64,000 nt of DNA from NCBI GenBank assembly GCA_964613805.1, contig CAZTJF010000003.1, forward strand, positions 62,001 to 126,000, read 5' to 3'. The notes below the pieces were generated by a model. That model was not told the DNA's origin and searched no databases. It worked only from the letters and a program-made list of their open reading frames with translations. The position numbers were made by a program, and so were the translations under genes. The number at the start of each line of letters is the position of its first letter. Within the stretch, counting starts at the first letter, position 1. Source of the stretch: XYD12-FULL-36-8 sp964613805. Its GTDB lineage: Bacteria > Bacteroidota > Ignavibacteria > Ignavibacteriales > Ignavibacteriaceae. Shown here piece by piece: positions 17,753 to 26,962 of this stretch.

Positions 17753-18285
17753 TTCAATAACTTTTTAAATATCTGGTGAAGATAATTTGCCCAAATTTCA
17801 TAGGCTTTTTCATTTAAGTGCAATCCGTCATCAGTCAAATCGGCTCTTAACTCACCCAAATCATCTGCAAACAAAGGATGTAAGTTCAAGTATTTTACAT
17901 TCAATTCTTCAGCTAATATTTTTATTTTATTATTCAAATCTCTTATCCGTTCATTTGGTCTTGGCTCATTCCTTCTTGTGGGCAAAATTGAAGTAACGAA
18001 AATATTTTTAGTTTGAACCTTTTCTGAGCTGATCTCCAAGATATTTCTAATGTTTAAGATTATTTCACTATCGGTAAATCCCTGAGCAATATCATTAGTT
18101 CCTATCAAAACGAAAAGCATGTCCGGATTTGAGCTAAGAAGATCCCTGTTAAATCGTTTCAGTAAATGTGTACTTTGATTACCTGAAAGCCCTTTGTTTA
18201 TAATATTAAATTCCGGCAGGAGTTTTTGTGTTTCAAAACTTGCTGTGATTGAATCACCAACAAATAGAATCTTTTTTTTGTTCAT
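17749..18285 (-). CDS. SGNH/GDSL-family hydrolase
   Basis: Esterase or lipase-fold hydrolase of about 178 residues. Block I is ILFVGDSIT with the nucleophile Ser, block II is NKGLSGNQS, block III is LIGTNDIAQ and block V is DGLHLN with the catalytic Asp and His. ATG 18285 places MNKKKILFVGDS at the N-terminus as usual; the frame runs on to a TTG at 18345. No signal peptide, so it is likely cytoplasmic. The substrate is unknown; related proteins are acyl-ester hydrolases or acetylesterases. Confidence 0.85.
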   Translation of the reverse strand: MNKKKILFVGDSITASFETQKLLPEFNIINKGLSGNQSTHLLKRFNRDLLSSNPDMLFVLIGTNDIAQGFTDSEIILNIRNILEISSEKVQTKNIFVTSILPTRRNEPRPNERIRDLNNKIKILAEELNVKYLNLHPLFADDLGELRADLTDDGLHLNEKAYEIWANYLHQIFKKLLN

Positions 18286-18457
18286 ATCATCAAACAATTG
18301 CTTGATTTTGAAATCAATTAAACATTGTTGAAAAATTTTAATCAATGTTGCGAACTTAATTTAGCCAGATCATGTTTAATTGCTTATTAAGAAATATCCG
18401 AAAATTGTTATCTTAGTAAAACTAAAATAAACATTATCAATAAAATTTTAATATTTA

Positions 18458-18739
18458 ATGGCACAACAAAAAATAAGACCAAAAGACAAACCAATTGGTA
18501 AAAAACCCGAGGAGAAAAAACATTTAATAAACCCACGTTACAAAAACACTGTTTGGACTGTTGTAATCATGGTTGTTTTAACAATTTTCTTCATTGTGAA
18601 TAATACGAAAAGTGTGCAAGAGCGAGGTCCTTATCCTCCAAATTATACTTCACCAACCGGGTCAATTCAAAAAGCGATTATTGATTCCCGAATTAGTTTT
18701 GTTATTCCAAGTCAAGATTCAAATGAAAAAAACAATTAA
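18458..18739 (+). CDS. Small single-span membrane protein upstream of tlpA-like gene
   Basis: Protein of 93 residues: a basic N-terminus (about 1-29), one hydrophobic helix (VWTVVIMVVLTIFFIVN, about 31-47) and a 45-residue polar tail. No family recognised. It ends 10 bp before the start of the thioredoxin-like lipoprotein, so the two are probably co-transcribed and both act at the membrane. Confidence 0.65.
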   Translation: MAQQKIRPKDKPIGKKPEEKKHLINPRYKNTVWTVVIMVVLTIFFIVNNTKSVQERGPYPPNYTSPTGSIQKAIIDSRISFVIPSQDSNEKNN

Positions 18740-18749
18740 AGGAGTAAAT

Positions 18750-19301
18750 GTGACAAAGATTCTTTTTGCAGCTATGATTTTATTCTTAACAACCGGAATT
18801 TTGGGTTGTCAAAAAACAGAAAAAGCAAATGATGATAAAAACCAACTTGATGATAGCACGAGTTTAGTTGAAACTGAAATTGTTAAGTACATGGCTCCAG
18901 ATTTTTCACTCAAACTTACTGATGGGAAAGATATAAAACTCTCTGACCACAAAGGTAAAATTGTAATTATAGATTTTTGGGCAACTTGGTGCCCGCCATG
19001 CAGAAGAGCAATACCTGATTTGATTGATATCCAGAAAACATATAAAGAGCATGTTGTGGTAATTGGTATTTCGTTAGATACTGAAACAATAGCGGATGTA
19101 GTTCCATTTATTAAAAAATTCGGGATAAATTATCCGGTTGCTTATGCAACGATGCAGGTTTATCAAGCATATGGGAATATCGAATCAATTCCAACTTCAT
19201 TTATAGTTGATCAGGCAGGTAAAATTGTAGATGCGCATGTTGGTTATGTGGACAAATCGGTTTATACAAATAAAATTGATAAGCTTCTGAAAAAGTCTTA
19301 G
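18750..19301 (+). CDS. TlpA/ResA-like thioredoxin-fold lipoprotein
   Basis: Periplasmic thiol-disulfide reductase of 183 residues. Lipobox LGC at Cys20, then an AhpC/TSA-Redoxin fold with the active site WATWCPPC and a cis-proline motif SIPTSFIVD. Proteins of this type reduce disulfides for cytochrome c maturation or supply electrons to other envelope enzymes. GTG 18750 is chosen because GGAG lies at 18741-18744 with ideal spacing. ATG 18723 and a longer frame from 18612 are possible but overlap the preceding gene. Confidence 0.85.
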   Translation: MTKILFAAMILFLTTGILGCQKTEKANDDKNQLDDSTSLVETEIVKYMAPDFSLKLTDGKDIKLSDHKGKIVIIDFWATWCPPCRRAIPDLIDIQKTYKEHVVVIGISLDTETIADVVPFIKKFGINYPVAYATMQVYQAYGNIESIPTSFIVDQAGKIVDAHVGYVDKSVYTNKIDKLLKKS

Positions 19302-19399
19302 GGGAATATTTTAATTAAACTATTAAGAATAGAACACGGATTTAACTGATTTGACGGATCAAAACGGATCAAACCTGTTTCGTTTAATTCGATTAACAT

Positions 19400-19624
19400 T
19401 TACTTCCTAAACAAATAAAAAATCAAACTAAGAATTAAGCTGATTATAATTGATGTTACAATTGGGAAATAAAAAGTGAAGTTCTTCTTTTTAATGTAGA
19501 TGTCTCCAGGGAGCTTTCCTAACCAAGGTATTTTTTCTCCTAAAAGAAATAGGATGCCCAATACAAATACAAAAAGTTCTATAAAGATTAATATTTTACC
19601 AAGGTGATTAAATTCGGAATTCAT
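19400..19624 (-). CDS. DUF2905 family small membrane protein
   Basis: Protein of 74 residues with two helices (about 8-28 and 48-70) around the family hallmark WLGKLPGDIYIKKKNFTFYFP. DUF2905 proteins are widespread and of unknown function. Convergent with the thioredoxin gene; a sequence resembling repeated GGATTTAACTGATTTGACGG-type motifs lies in between (19336-19370). Confidence 0.85.
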   Translation of the reverse strand: MNSEFNHLGKILIFIELFVFVLGILFLLGEKIPWLGKLPGDIYIKKKNFTFYFPIVTSIIISLILSLIFYLFRK

Positions 19625-19876
19625 ATTTACTTGGAGTAAATGTTTTATCGATTCATTCGTGGGCTATCCAAAGGATTCCTTCGGAAAAGCCCGATAGTAA
19701 GATGGGAATTAGTCATCTCAGCGTTTCACAAAGTGATGGCTGTGCCAAAAGCTAGGGTTACTTCACTAAAAAAAATATTTGGTCTTCAATCAATCTTCCC
19801 TTAAGAAAAATAGATGATAGACAACTCGTGTGATTACTAAACCAAGGTGGCTTTTTCAGTAGAACTGAAAATTATT

Positions 19877-20920
19877 TTACAATCCCAATCTCAAAAATCT
19901 TGCTTCTTCTAATGTTAACATTATTGATATTCTGTGAGTATCGTCTAATCTTTCGTTCTTGGAGTAATTAAATCTTGCGAAGGAATAATCAATGTTTAAT
20001 TTAGGAAGTTTTACACCGGCACCAAGAGTAAACTGTTTAACATCGTTGTAGCCGCCGCGAATTGCAAAGAGGTTTTTGAAATTATATTCTAAACCTGCAT
20101 GCATATCAAAACTGACTGGTCCTACATTAAAGTTAGAAGCGAATCTTCTGTTTTCAAAACGGACGTCAAAATCCAATGCTGGTGTAAGTTTGCCCCCGAA
20201 AAATTCCACCATATAAGCGGCACCAACTTTTGCAGTTGGGGAGATAAGCTCATTTCTTCCGGTGTTCCAGGCAACTAAAGTAGTTGTTATATCCTGAAGA
20301 TTTGCGCCTAAAAATAAATTTTCAATTGGAGTGTAGAGAGCACCAACATCAAACCCAACACCAAAAGCACCATACTCAGCAATATCCCGCTTGATGATTT
20401 TAACATTCACACCATAGTAAAAATCTTCAGACTGCCTTTTAGCAAATGTTAAATAAAATGCCCAATCTTGGTCGCTGAATTCTTTAACCAAATCGGGATT
20501 AATTCCAGCGCGAGGGTCTGTTATATCTGATAATCGTGTCGTAGTATTTCTAATAACCAAAGCATCTCTCGTATCTGGAATACCATCAACTGCTAAACGC
20601 ATAGCACTTATTCCAAAACTCATATCATTTCCAAATGGAATTGCGACACCAGCATAATCATAGTTAACAAGATTGCCAAACTGTTCGGCGTGCATTAAAG
20701 CAATTTGAGGATAGTTAATTTTAGCCAAACCGGCGGGATTGTAATAACCGGATGTAACATCATTTGCTATGGCAACATAAGCACCACCCATTCCCAAGGC
20801 ACGCGCACCAACACCGATTGCCATAAACTCACCGGCATATTTGCTGATTACTGTTTGGGAATAAATTGAAAATGAAGTGAGGGTGAAAAAAGTGAGAGCT
20901 AATAATGATTTTTTCGGCAT
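19877..20920 (-). CDS. PorV/PorQ-family (UPF0164) outer-membrane protein
   Basis: Protein of 347 residues with a signal peptide (about 1-21) followed by the family start YAGEFMAIGVGARALGMGGA, then ANDVTSGYYNPAGLA and many amphipathic strands of a barrel. PorV-like proteins shuttle or anchor type IX secretion cargo, while other UPF0164 members are less well defined. No other T9SS gene is in this window, so a specific T9SS role is inferred from family only. Transcribed alone, downstream of the WG-repeat gene. Confidence 0.85.
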   Translation of the reverse strand: MPKKSLLALTFFTLTSFSIYSQTVISKYAGEFMAIGVGARALGMGGAYVAIANDVTSGYYNPAGLAKINYPQIALMHAEQFGNLVNYDYAGVAIPFGNDMSFGISAMRLAVDGIPDTRDALVIRNTTTRLSDITDPRAGINPDLVKEFSDQDWAFYLTFAKRQSEDFYYGVNVKIIKRDIAEYGAFGVGFDVGALYTPIENLFLGANLQDITTTLVAWNTGRNELISPTAKVGAAYMVEFFGGKLTPALDFDVRFENRRFASNFNVGPVSFDMHAGLEYNFKNLFAIRGGYNDVKQFTLGAGVKLPKLNIDYSFARFNYSKNERLDDTHRISIMLTLEEARFLRLGL

Positions 20921-21020
20921 CTAAAAATCCCTTTGGATTGAGTAATTACTTAAAATTTGTGTGAAAAGATGGAGAATTGATTCCTGAAAGTCAAGGCAGA
21001 ATTTGTGAGAGTGGGAAACA

Positions 21021-21037
21021 AAAACCTCATAGGTTTT
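21021..21037. repeat. Short palindrome AAAACCTCATAGGTTTT
   Basis: Seven-base arms around a 3-nt centre, lying between the PorV-like and WG-repeat genes. It belongs to the same kind of AAACCT...AGGTTT palindromes seen at 22533 and 22567. Confidence 0.6.
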
Positions 21038-21080
21038 CTGCTTAAAATGCGAGGTGAACCTTGGGGGTCGGAAAAACAAA

Positions 21081-22379
21081 TTAATCCTCAAAATAATCGT
21101 TAAAATTTTCATCAACATAGCCGGCTTTGATAATTTCTTTACCGGTTGAGTAATCCCAAATTCTTATCTCGGCAATGCCGTGCTTAAATTCAGAAATTTC
21201 ATTATACTTAAAGGGTATAACAGTTTTTCCGTCTTTTGTTAGCCAACTTTTTTTGTGATTAAAATCTTTAACCCCAGTACCCCCGTTATTGAATGAGTTT
21301 GCCTCCTTAAATGTATGAGGAATCACAAGCTCATTTAGTTTATTTATGTAACCCCATGCTTTGCCATCGTGAGCAGCTGCCAATCCTTCTGTAAATTTCT
21401 TAACTCCCTTGTACACAAATGGAATGACAATTTCATTTTTTTCATTTACAAATCCCCATTTACCATTATACTTAACCGGGAAAAGACCTTCACCTGGGAA
21501 TTGAACATCTTGATACATAAATGGAATTATGGTATCACCATCAGTATTTATCATTGCATAGGAACCACGTTTCAGCTTAAAAAAATTAGAATCACTTGAC
21601 CTAACAGGTTTTTCATCTAAATCAATATCAGTGATAGCTTCAAGATTGGCATTCAACAATCCAAATTTTTCATCCCGCTGAATGATTGTTACTCCACTTA
21701 AAAACATTCCGATATAGTCATATTCAAAAGGAAGCATCACATTATTGTTTTTATCAATCACTCCAAGCTTACCGTTAAGCTTCACCACCGCTTTACCTTT
21801 AATAAATGAATAACCATAATCGTAAATGTTATCAATGACTAAATTTCCCTGTAAATCTATATATCCATTTTTACTATTAATTCTAACCGCGCATAAGCTA
21901 TCCATAAAAACTTCTGCGTCATCATATTTAAACGGAATAACGACGTTCATCATTGAATCCACAAAACCATATTTTGAATTTCTAACTTTATAAAGATTTT
22001 TACCTGCTTTAACCGGATTGAAATACTTCATCGGCAAAAGTTCTTGACCAAGTTTAGTCATATATCCGTGCTTCCCTCTTTTTTTAACTCTTAGTTTTTC
22101 ACCATCTCTTGTTAAAATAATTTCCTCGTACGTAAAAGGAATTATTGTGTCTCCCTTCGCATTTATAACACCATATTTATTTTTCTTAACTGCGATGAAT
22201 AACTCTGCGTCAATTGGATAAATTCTATCATATTCCAAAGGAACGTAAAATTCTTTTTCTTGATTGCAGATTCCCCATTTATCAGCTTTGCGGTAGGGGA
22301 TGAAAATTTCTTGACTTGTGAAAATTCCGCACGAGGAAAATATTAGAAGTGCTGCTAATGAAATTATCACTATCTTCAT
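21081..22379 (-). CDS. WG-repeat lipoprotein
   Basis: Protein of 432 residues with lipoprotein signal MKIVIISLAALLIFSSC and about eleven WG (KWGxxNxxGxxxIPxxYD) repeats filling the rest, for example KYGVINAKGDTIIPFTYE and KWGFVNEKNEIVIPFVYK. WG repeats form a beta-propeller or solenoid-like fold, often secreted and used for binding. The start is ATG 22379, giving a clean signal peptide; the frame continues to 22436. A repeat near residues 175-190 (FGLLNANLEAITDID) has lost the IP motif. Confidence 0.85.
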   Translation of the reverse strand: MKIVIISLAALLIFSSCGIFTSQEIFIPYRKADKWGICNQEKEFYVPLEYDRIYPIDAELFIAVKKNKYGVINAKGDTIIPFTYEEIILTRDGEKLRVKKRGKHGYMTKLGQELLPMKYFNPVKAGKNLYKVRNSKYGFVDSMMNVVIPFKYDDAEVFMDSLCAVRINSKNGYIDLQGNLVIDNIYDYGYSFIKGKAVVKLNGKLGVIDKNNNVMLPFEYDYIGMFLSGVTIIQRDEKFGLLNANLEAITDIDLDEKPVRSSDSNFFKLKRGSYAMINTDGDTIIPFMYQDVQFPGEGLFPVKYNGKWGFVNEKNEIVIPFVYKGVKKFTEGLAAAHDGKAWGYINKLNELVIPHTFKEANSFNNGGTGVKDFNHKKSWLTKDGKTVIPFKYNEISEFKHGIAEIRIWDYSTGKEIIKAGYVDENFNDYFED

Positions 22380-22532
22380 ATTAAGACCACTTTTAATGTG
22401 ATGTTGACTAAGATAAACATACAATGTGTGAAACAATTTTTATACCAAGAGACAATCATCGAATATTTCTTCTAGGTTATAACATTGAACCCCAAGCAAT
22501 TAAGTCTTATATTTCCTCCCAAAATTTGAAAA

Positions 22533-22581
22533 AAACCTCCGAGGTTTAACTCGGCTAATGCGATGCAAACCTCGGAGGTTT
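22533..22581. repeat. Pair of inverted AAACCTC(C/G)GAGGTTT palindromes
   Basis: AAACCTCCGAGGTTT (22533-22547) and its exact reverse complement (22567-22581) are separated by 19 bp. Each is also nearly self-palindromic. The pair lies just before miaB and could form a strong hairpin in the leader RNA. The second arm covers an in-frame ATG (22563) of miaB. Confidence 0.75.
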
Positions 22582-22586
22582 GGTTA

Positions 22587-23945
22587 ATGAAAATGAAAGA
22601 AAATAAAGTATATATTGAAACTTACGGCTGCCAGATGAATGTGGCTGATACTGAACTCATCATGGGCATTTTAAAAGGTCACGGTTATGGTTTGGCAAAA
22701 GAACTTGATGAAGCGGACGTGGTTCTTCTTAACACTTGCAGCATTAGAGATAATGCTGAGCAAAGAATTTACGGTAGACTAGGAAACTTAAAGACACTAA
22801 AAAATTCCAATCCAAATTTGGTTGTTGGTGTTTTGGGCTGTATGGCTGAGCGTTTGAGAAAAGATTTGGTGGAAGAGAAAAAGATTGTTGATTTGGTTGT
22901 TGGTCCTGATGAATACCGCCGGGTTCCTGAGTTTATTGATCTCGCTTTCAATGGTGAAAAGGGAATTGGAGTTCGGCTTTCAAAAACAGAAACTTATGAT
23001 GATATAATCCCTTATCGTGAAGATGGATTGTCAGCTTGGATTTCAGTGATGCGTGGCTGCGATAAGTTCTGTACTTTTTGTGTTGTGCCTTTCACCAGAG
23101 GAAGGGAACGAAGCCGTTCACTAAAATCTATAATTGATGAGATAAACCTTTTATCTGATCGAGGATTCAAAGAGATTTCTCTGCTTGGACAAAATGTTAA
23201 TTCTTATCTTGACAATGAAAATGATTTTGCTGATTTGCTTGCCGCTTCTGCTAAAGTTGATTCAACTATGCGAATTAGATTTACAACCTCACATCCTCAG
23301 GATTTATCGGATAAGCTGCTCCACACAATCGCTGAGCACAAAAACATTTGCAATTCAATTCATCTGCCTGTTCAGTCCGGTTCAAATAGAATTTTGGAGT
23401 TGATGAATCGTACATACACGATTGAACATTATCTCAACTTAATTAATAAAGCAAGAAAACTTATTCCCGAAGTCAGTTTTACAACAGACATTATTTCCGG
23501 ATTTCCAACCGAAACGGAAGAGGATCATCAAATGACTCTTGATGTGATGGAAAAAGTAAGATATGATGGCGCTTACATGTTTAAGTATTCTCCGCGCGAA
23601 GGAACAAAAGCTTATAAAATAGAAGATGATGTTACCGAAGAAATTAAATCAAGACGGTTGCAAGAGATAATTCAGAGTCAGCAAAAGATATCTTATGAAA
23701 TAAATCAAACACTCATTGGGAAAGATCAAATAATTTTAATTGAAGGACTTAGCAAAAAATCCGATGATTTTCTTTCAGGCAGAACTGATACTAACAAAGT
23801 TGTGATAATTCCCAAAGAAGCTGATATTAAATCCGGCGATTATGTTAAAGTAAAAATTAACCGAGCAACACAAGCAACGCTTTTTGGTGATTTGATTATG
23901 GATATTGTAAAACCAACTCGGAAAAATTTGGTTTTATCAAATTAG
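22587..23945 (+). CDS. miaB: tRNA-2-methylthio-N6-dimethylallyladenosine synthase MiaB
   Basis: Radical-SAM methylthiotransferase that adds the 2-methylthio group to i6A37 of tRNAs reading UNN codons. The N-terminal UPF0004 domain carries the auxiliary-cluster cysteines Cys15 (YGCQMN), Cys51 (NTCSIRDNAE) and Cys85 (LGCMAE). The radical-SAM motif CDKFCTFC has Cys158, 162 and 165, and a TRAM domain ends the protein. NTCSIRDNAE is typical of MiaB rather than RimO or MtaB. ATG 22587 (or 22593) is preferred because the upstream ATG 22563 lies in a palindromic repeat. Confidence 0.95.
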   Translation: MKMKENKVYIETYGCQMNVADTELIMGILKGHGYGLAKELDEADVVLLNTCSIRDNAEQRIYGRLGNLKTLKNSNPNLVVGVLGCMAERLRKDLVEEKKIVDLVVGPDEYRRVPEFIDLAFNGEKGIGVRLSKTETYDDIIPYREDGLSAWISVMRGCDKFCTFCVVPFTRGRERSRSLKSIIDEINLLSDRGFKEISLLGQNVNSYLDNENDFADLLAASAKVDSTMRIRFTTSHPQDLSDKLLHTIAEHKNICNSIHLPVQSGSNRILELMNRTYTIEHYLNLINKARKLIPEVSFTTDIISGFPTETEEDHQMTLDVMEKVRYDGAYMFKYSPREGTKAYKIEDDVTEEIKSRRLQEIIQSQQKISYEINQTLIGKDQIILIEGLSKKSDDFLSGRTDTNKVVIIPKEADIKSGDYVKVKINRATQATLFGDLIMDIVKPTRKNLVLSN

Positions 23946-23972
23946 AGTAAGTTGAACCCTCTATTAGTGGTC

Positions 23973-23992
23973 ATTCCCGCGAAAGCGGGAAT
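23973..23992. repeat. GC-rich hairpin ATTCCCGC-GAAA-GCGGGAAT
   Basis: Perfect 8-bp stem with a GAAA tetraloop 28 bp after miaB. It is identical in form to widespread REP-like TCATTCCCGCGAAAGCGGGAATC repeats and may double as a transcript-stabilising or terminating hairpin. Confidence 0.75.
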
Positions 23993-24133
23993 CAAAAGCA
24001 TCTTAAAAGCCTGATCTTTGTTCATAAGAGTAATGTTGCTTTGATACTGTTTCATAAGTGATTAAAAAATAAATGACATTGTTTTGTTCAATTGGATGAA
24101 ACTACTATACACATCTAAAAATTTTCTAAATAT

Positions 24134-24162
24134 TGTCACTCTTCGACAAGCTCAGAGTGACA
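24134..24162. repeat. TGTCACTCT...AGAGTGACA hairpin repeat
   Basis: Nine-base arms around TCGACAAGCTC. A diverged relative (CTGTCAC...GTGTCGAAG..TGACAG) lies at 49000-49030. Dispersed short repeat without coding capacity. Confidence 0.65.
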
Positions 24163-24234
24163 TTTATTTCCTTTTTTTGATCGTTCTTTTGCTACGGGAG
24201 AGAGTTCATTTTTTAAGAGCAAAAACCTTTAGAA

Positions 24235-24957
24235 ATGAATAAAAATCATCCGCTTCATATCTTAATCTTCATCTTAATCTTAATCCCCGCTGCCACGTGT
24301 TTTCCCCAGGAACCCGACATTACTCCATACCTAAAAAAAATAGAAGCTGGGGAAAAAAATGAAGTTGTTGAGAAATTACCTGAACTGAAACGGCTGAATC
24401 CGAATAATCCATCTGTTATTTATCTTGAGGGTTTGCTAACCGAAGATGGAGAGAAAGCATTTCAAATTTACAATTCCTTAGTTGAAAAATATCCTCGGTC
24501 TAAATATGCTGATGCGGCGGTTTATAGAATCTACTCTTACTTTTCAGCAATTGATAAAATGGACAAGGCAGATTTTTATCTCAACCGTTTAAAGACTGAA
24601 TATTCAGAATCACCATACATTAAGCTAACCGAAAAAATTACCTTCACAGAAAAATCCGAAGAGATTGTGAAAGAGGAAAATAAATCGAAGCATAATCCCG
24701 TACCGACACCAAAAGTTAAACAGTATAAATTCACCATTCAAGCAGGAGCGTTCAGCACAAAAGCAAATGCTCTCAAACTAAAAACGGATTTTGACAAAGC
24801 AGGATATACTTCACAAGTTATTGCGAAAACAGTTGGCGGATCGTTATTTCACGTTGTTAACGTTGGCAACTTTGTCTCTGAAGAAGAAGCCATGAGTTTT
24901 TTAAATGTGATTAACTCCAAATATAAATTGCAAGGATGGGTCGTTAGGTTAGATTGA
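24235..24957 (+). CDS. SPOR-domain protein with TPR-like repeats
   Basis: Protein of 240 residues with a signal peptide (about 1-24), a TPR-like helical region (about 30-140, including YPRSKYADAAVYR) and a C-terminal SPOR domain (about 160-240: YKFTIQAGAFSTKANA ... VVNVGNFVSEEEA). SPOR domains bind peptidoglycan lacking stem peptides, usually at the division septum, so it probably acts in the periplasm at the cell wall. It overlaps the MBL gene by 4 bp. Confidence 0.82.
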   Translation: MNKNHPLHILIFILILIPAATCFPQEPDITPYLKKIEAGEKNEVVEKLPELKRLNPNNPSVIYLEGLLTEDGEKAFQIYNSLVEKYPRSKYADAAVYRIYSYFSAIDKMDKADFYLNRLKTEYSESPYIKLTEKITFTEKSEEIVKEENKSKHNPVPTPKVKQYKFTIQAGAFSTKANALKLKTDFDKAGYTSQVIAKTVGGSLFHVVNVGNFVSEEEAMSFLNVINSKYKLQGWVVRLD

Positions 24958-25736
24958 AAAAAAATGATTTCTCCATAGTTTTTATAGGAACCAGTTCTGG
25001 TAAAACATCTCTAAAGAGATTTCACTCAACTCTCCTTGTCAAATCAAGCAATTTTAATTTACTCATTGATTGCGGAGAAGGAACATCAAAAGCTCTGCTT
25101 CATCATAAAATTTCTTTTGATTCGATAGATGGAATTTTATTTTCTCATCTGCATCCCGATCATTCAGCAGGGTTTGCTTCCTTAATTGTTCAAATGAAGC
25201 AATTAAAGAGAAAGAAAAAGCTGAAAATATTCTGTCATAAAAATCTTACTCAAGTAATTAAGATGTTTCTAAAACATTCTTTTGTTTTTACAGAAAGAAC
25301 TACTTTTCAGCTTGAGTATTTTGAATTTGAACATGATGAAGAAATGGTTGTGACAAATGGAGTTAAATTTTTGTCAAAGCAAAACTCACATTTGGATAAG
25401 TACTTGAACCACCTTGAGGATAAAGCAGGATTTGCAAGCAGTAGTTTTTTGTTTGAGTTGGGGAAAAAGAAAGTAGTTTATTCTGGGGATGTCAGTAAGG
25501 AACGAGATCTATATCTTTTTGAAAAAGAAAGTCCTGAAATTATAATAACAGAAATAGCACATGTTACTTGGGATGAAATTTTTAAATTCTATGCGTCGTT
25601 TAAACCAAAGAAGATATTTCTGATTCATTATAGCGATGAAGTTAAGAAAGTGATGAATGCAAAGATTAGAGCACTTCCTAAACGCGCACAAAAGAAAATT
25701 ATCCTTTCAGAAGATGGAATGTGTTTAAAGTTATAG
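24954..25736 (+). CDS. Metallo-beta-lactamase-fold hydrolase, RNase Z-like
   Basis: Protein of 260 residues with the metal motif HLHPDH (His65, His67, Asp69, His70), a bridging aspartate in YSGDVSKERD and a late histidine in IFLIHYSDE. The layout resembles the RNase Z/arylsulfatase branch of MBL-fold enzymes, but the exosite insertion of a true RNase Z is not obvious, so the substrate is open. The start is TTG 24954, inside the end of the SPOR gene. Confidence 0.75.
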   Translation: MKKNDFSIVFIGTSSGKTSLKRFHSTLLVKSSNFNLLIDCGEGTSKALLHHKISFDSIDGILFSHLHPDHSAGFASLIVQMKQLKRKKKLKIFCHKNLTQVIKMFLKHSFVFTERTTFQLEYFEFEHDEEMVVTNGVKFLSKQNSHLDKYLNHLEDKAGFASSSFLFELGKKKVVYSGDVSKERDLYLFEKESPEIIITEIAHVTWDEIFKFYASFKPKKIFLIHYSDEVKKVMNAKIRALPKRAQKKIILSEDGMCLKL

Positions 25737-25849
25737 TCAATTCCGATAATCTTACCTTTTATTAAAGCCCGCAAAAATCATATATTTGATCGGTCAATTA
25801 AGCAGAACACTTCATTTATTAATGATATTATCAAAATATTTAAGTCAAA

Positions 25850-26962
25850 ATGACGGCTGAAGAATTCAAAAAGGAATATGGAATAATCGGCAAATCCAAA
25901 GAGATGCGCGATTTGATTGATATTACCATGCAGATTGCAAAAGCCGATATTTCAATTTTAATTTATGGTGAGAGCGGGGTTGGAAAAGAAGTATTTGCGC
26001 GAGCCATTCACTTTTTTAGTAACCGAAAGGATAAGCAATTGGTCAGCGTTAACTGCGGTGCAATTCCGGAAGGGATTTTAGAAAGCGAACTGTTCGGACA
26101 CAAAAAAGGTTCTTTCACCGGTGCTTTCGAAACAAGAAAAGGTTATTTTGAAATCGCTGATGGCGGGACTCTTTTCTTAGATGAAATTGGTGAGATGCCA
26201 TTGAGAACTCAGGTTAAACTTTTGCGTGCAATCGAAACACAGGAGTTTATGAAAATCGGTGCTGAGACAGTGACAAATGTTGATGTCAGAATAATCGCGG
26301 CAACAAATAAGGACTTACAAAAAGAAGTTGATGCAGGAAAGTTTAGAGAGGATTTATACTTTCGGCTTAAAGCGGTAACATTAAGTATTCCACCGTTAAG
26401 AAAGAGAAAAAGTGATATTGAGGAACTTGCATATTATTTTATCACAAGATATTCGGAAGCAAGCAAAAGAAAACCTCCGCGGCTTACGGACGATGCCTTA
26501 GAACTTTTAAAGGAATACAGCTGGCCTGGAAATATTCGTGAACTAAAAAATACTCTTGAATCGGCGATTGCAATAAGCAATAGTGATGTTCTCGATGCGG
26601 CACAATTCATCAATCTTTTAAATGTTCCTGTTGGTGATTCAGATCATCGTAATCTTCCCGTATTCTTAAAAAAAACTCTCGAAGAAGTTGATAGAGAGAT
26701 TTTATATCGCGCTCTCTTCGAAATTAAGAAAGATATTCTTGAATTAAAGGATTTGGTTATTCAGCGTCAAATGGAAGTAAAAAGCACATCCGAGAATAAT
26801 CATCATCGGGAAGTAATTCCTATCGAACAAATGGAAAAAGAAGCGATTAAAAATGCTTTGGATCAAACAAGAGGTAATAAAAGAAAAGCCGCTCAAAAAT
26901 TGAATATAAGTGAGAGAACCTTATATCGTAAAATTAAGGAATATGATATTCATGATGAGTAA
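25850..26962 (+). CDS. Sigma-54-dependent transcriptional activator, no receiver domain
   Basis: AAA+ enhancer-binding protein of 370 residues. Walker A GESGVGKE (40-47), the sigma-54 contact loop GSFTGA (87-92; a conservative variant of GAFTGA), Walker B GGTLFLDEIGEMP and arginine-finger region FREDLYFRL. The C-terminal Fis-type helix-turn-helix is NKRKAAQKLNISERTLYRK. The AAA+ domain begins by residue 12, so there is no sensory domain and activity must be controlled by another protein or be constitutive. It overlaps lptE. In many Bacteroidota the order miaB - this activator - lptE is conserved. Confidence 0.93.
   Translation: MTAEEFKKEYGIIGKSKEMRDLIDITMQIAKADISILIYGESGVGKEVFARAIHFFSNRKDKQLVSVNCGAIPEGILESELFGHKKGSFTGAFETRKGYFEIADGGTLFLDEIGEMPLRTQVKLLRAIETQEFMKIGAETVTNVDVRIIAATNKDLQKEVDAGKFREDLYFRLKAVTLSIPPLRKRKSDIEELAYYFITRYSEASKRKPPRLTDDALELLKEYSWPGNIRELKNTLESAIAISNSDVLDAAQFINLLNVPVGDSDHRNLPVFLKKTLEEVDREILYRALFEIKKDILELKDLVIQRQMEVKSTSENNHHREVIPIEQMEKEAIKNALDQTRGNKRKAAQKLNISERTLYRKIKEYDIHDE

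Noticed and set aside
19645..19800. Possible insertion-sequence remnant between DUF2905 and PorV-like genes
   Set aside because: There are short hairpin-like pieces but no paired termini and no transposase-like reading frame.
19877..20920. Type IX secretion cluster around the PorV-like gene
   Set aside because: No other T9SS component or C-terminal T9SS signal was found beside it, so only the family is claimed.
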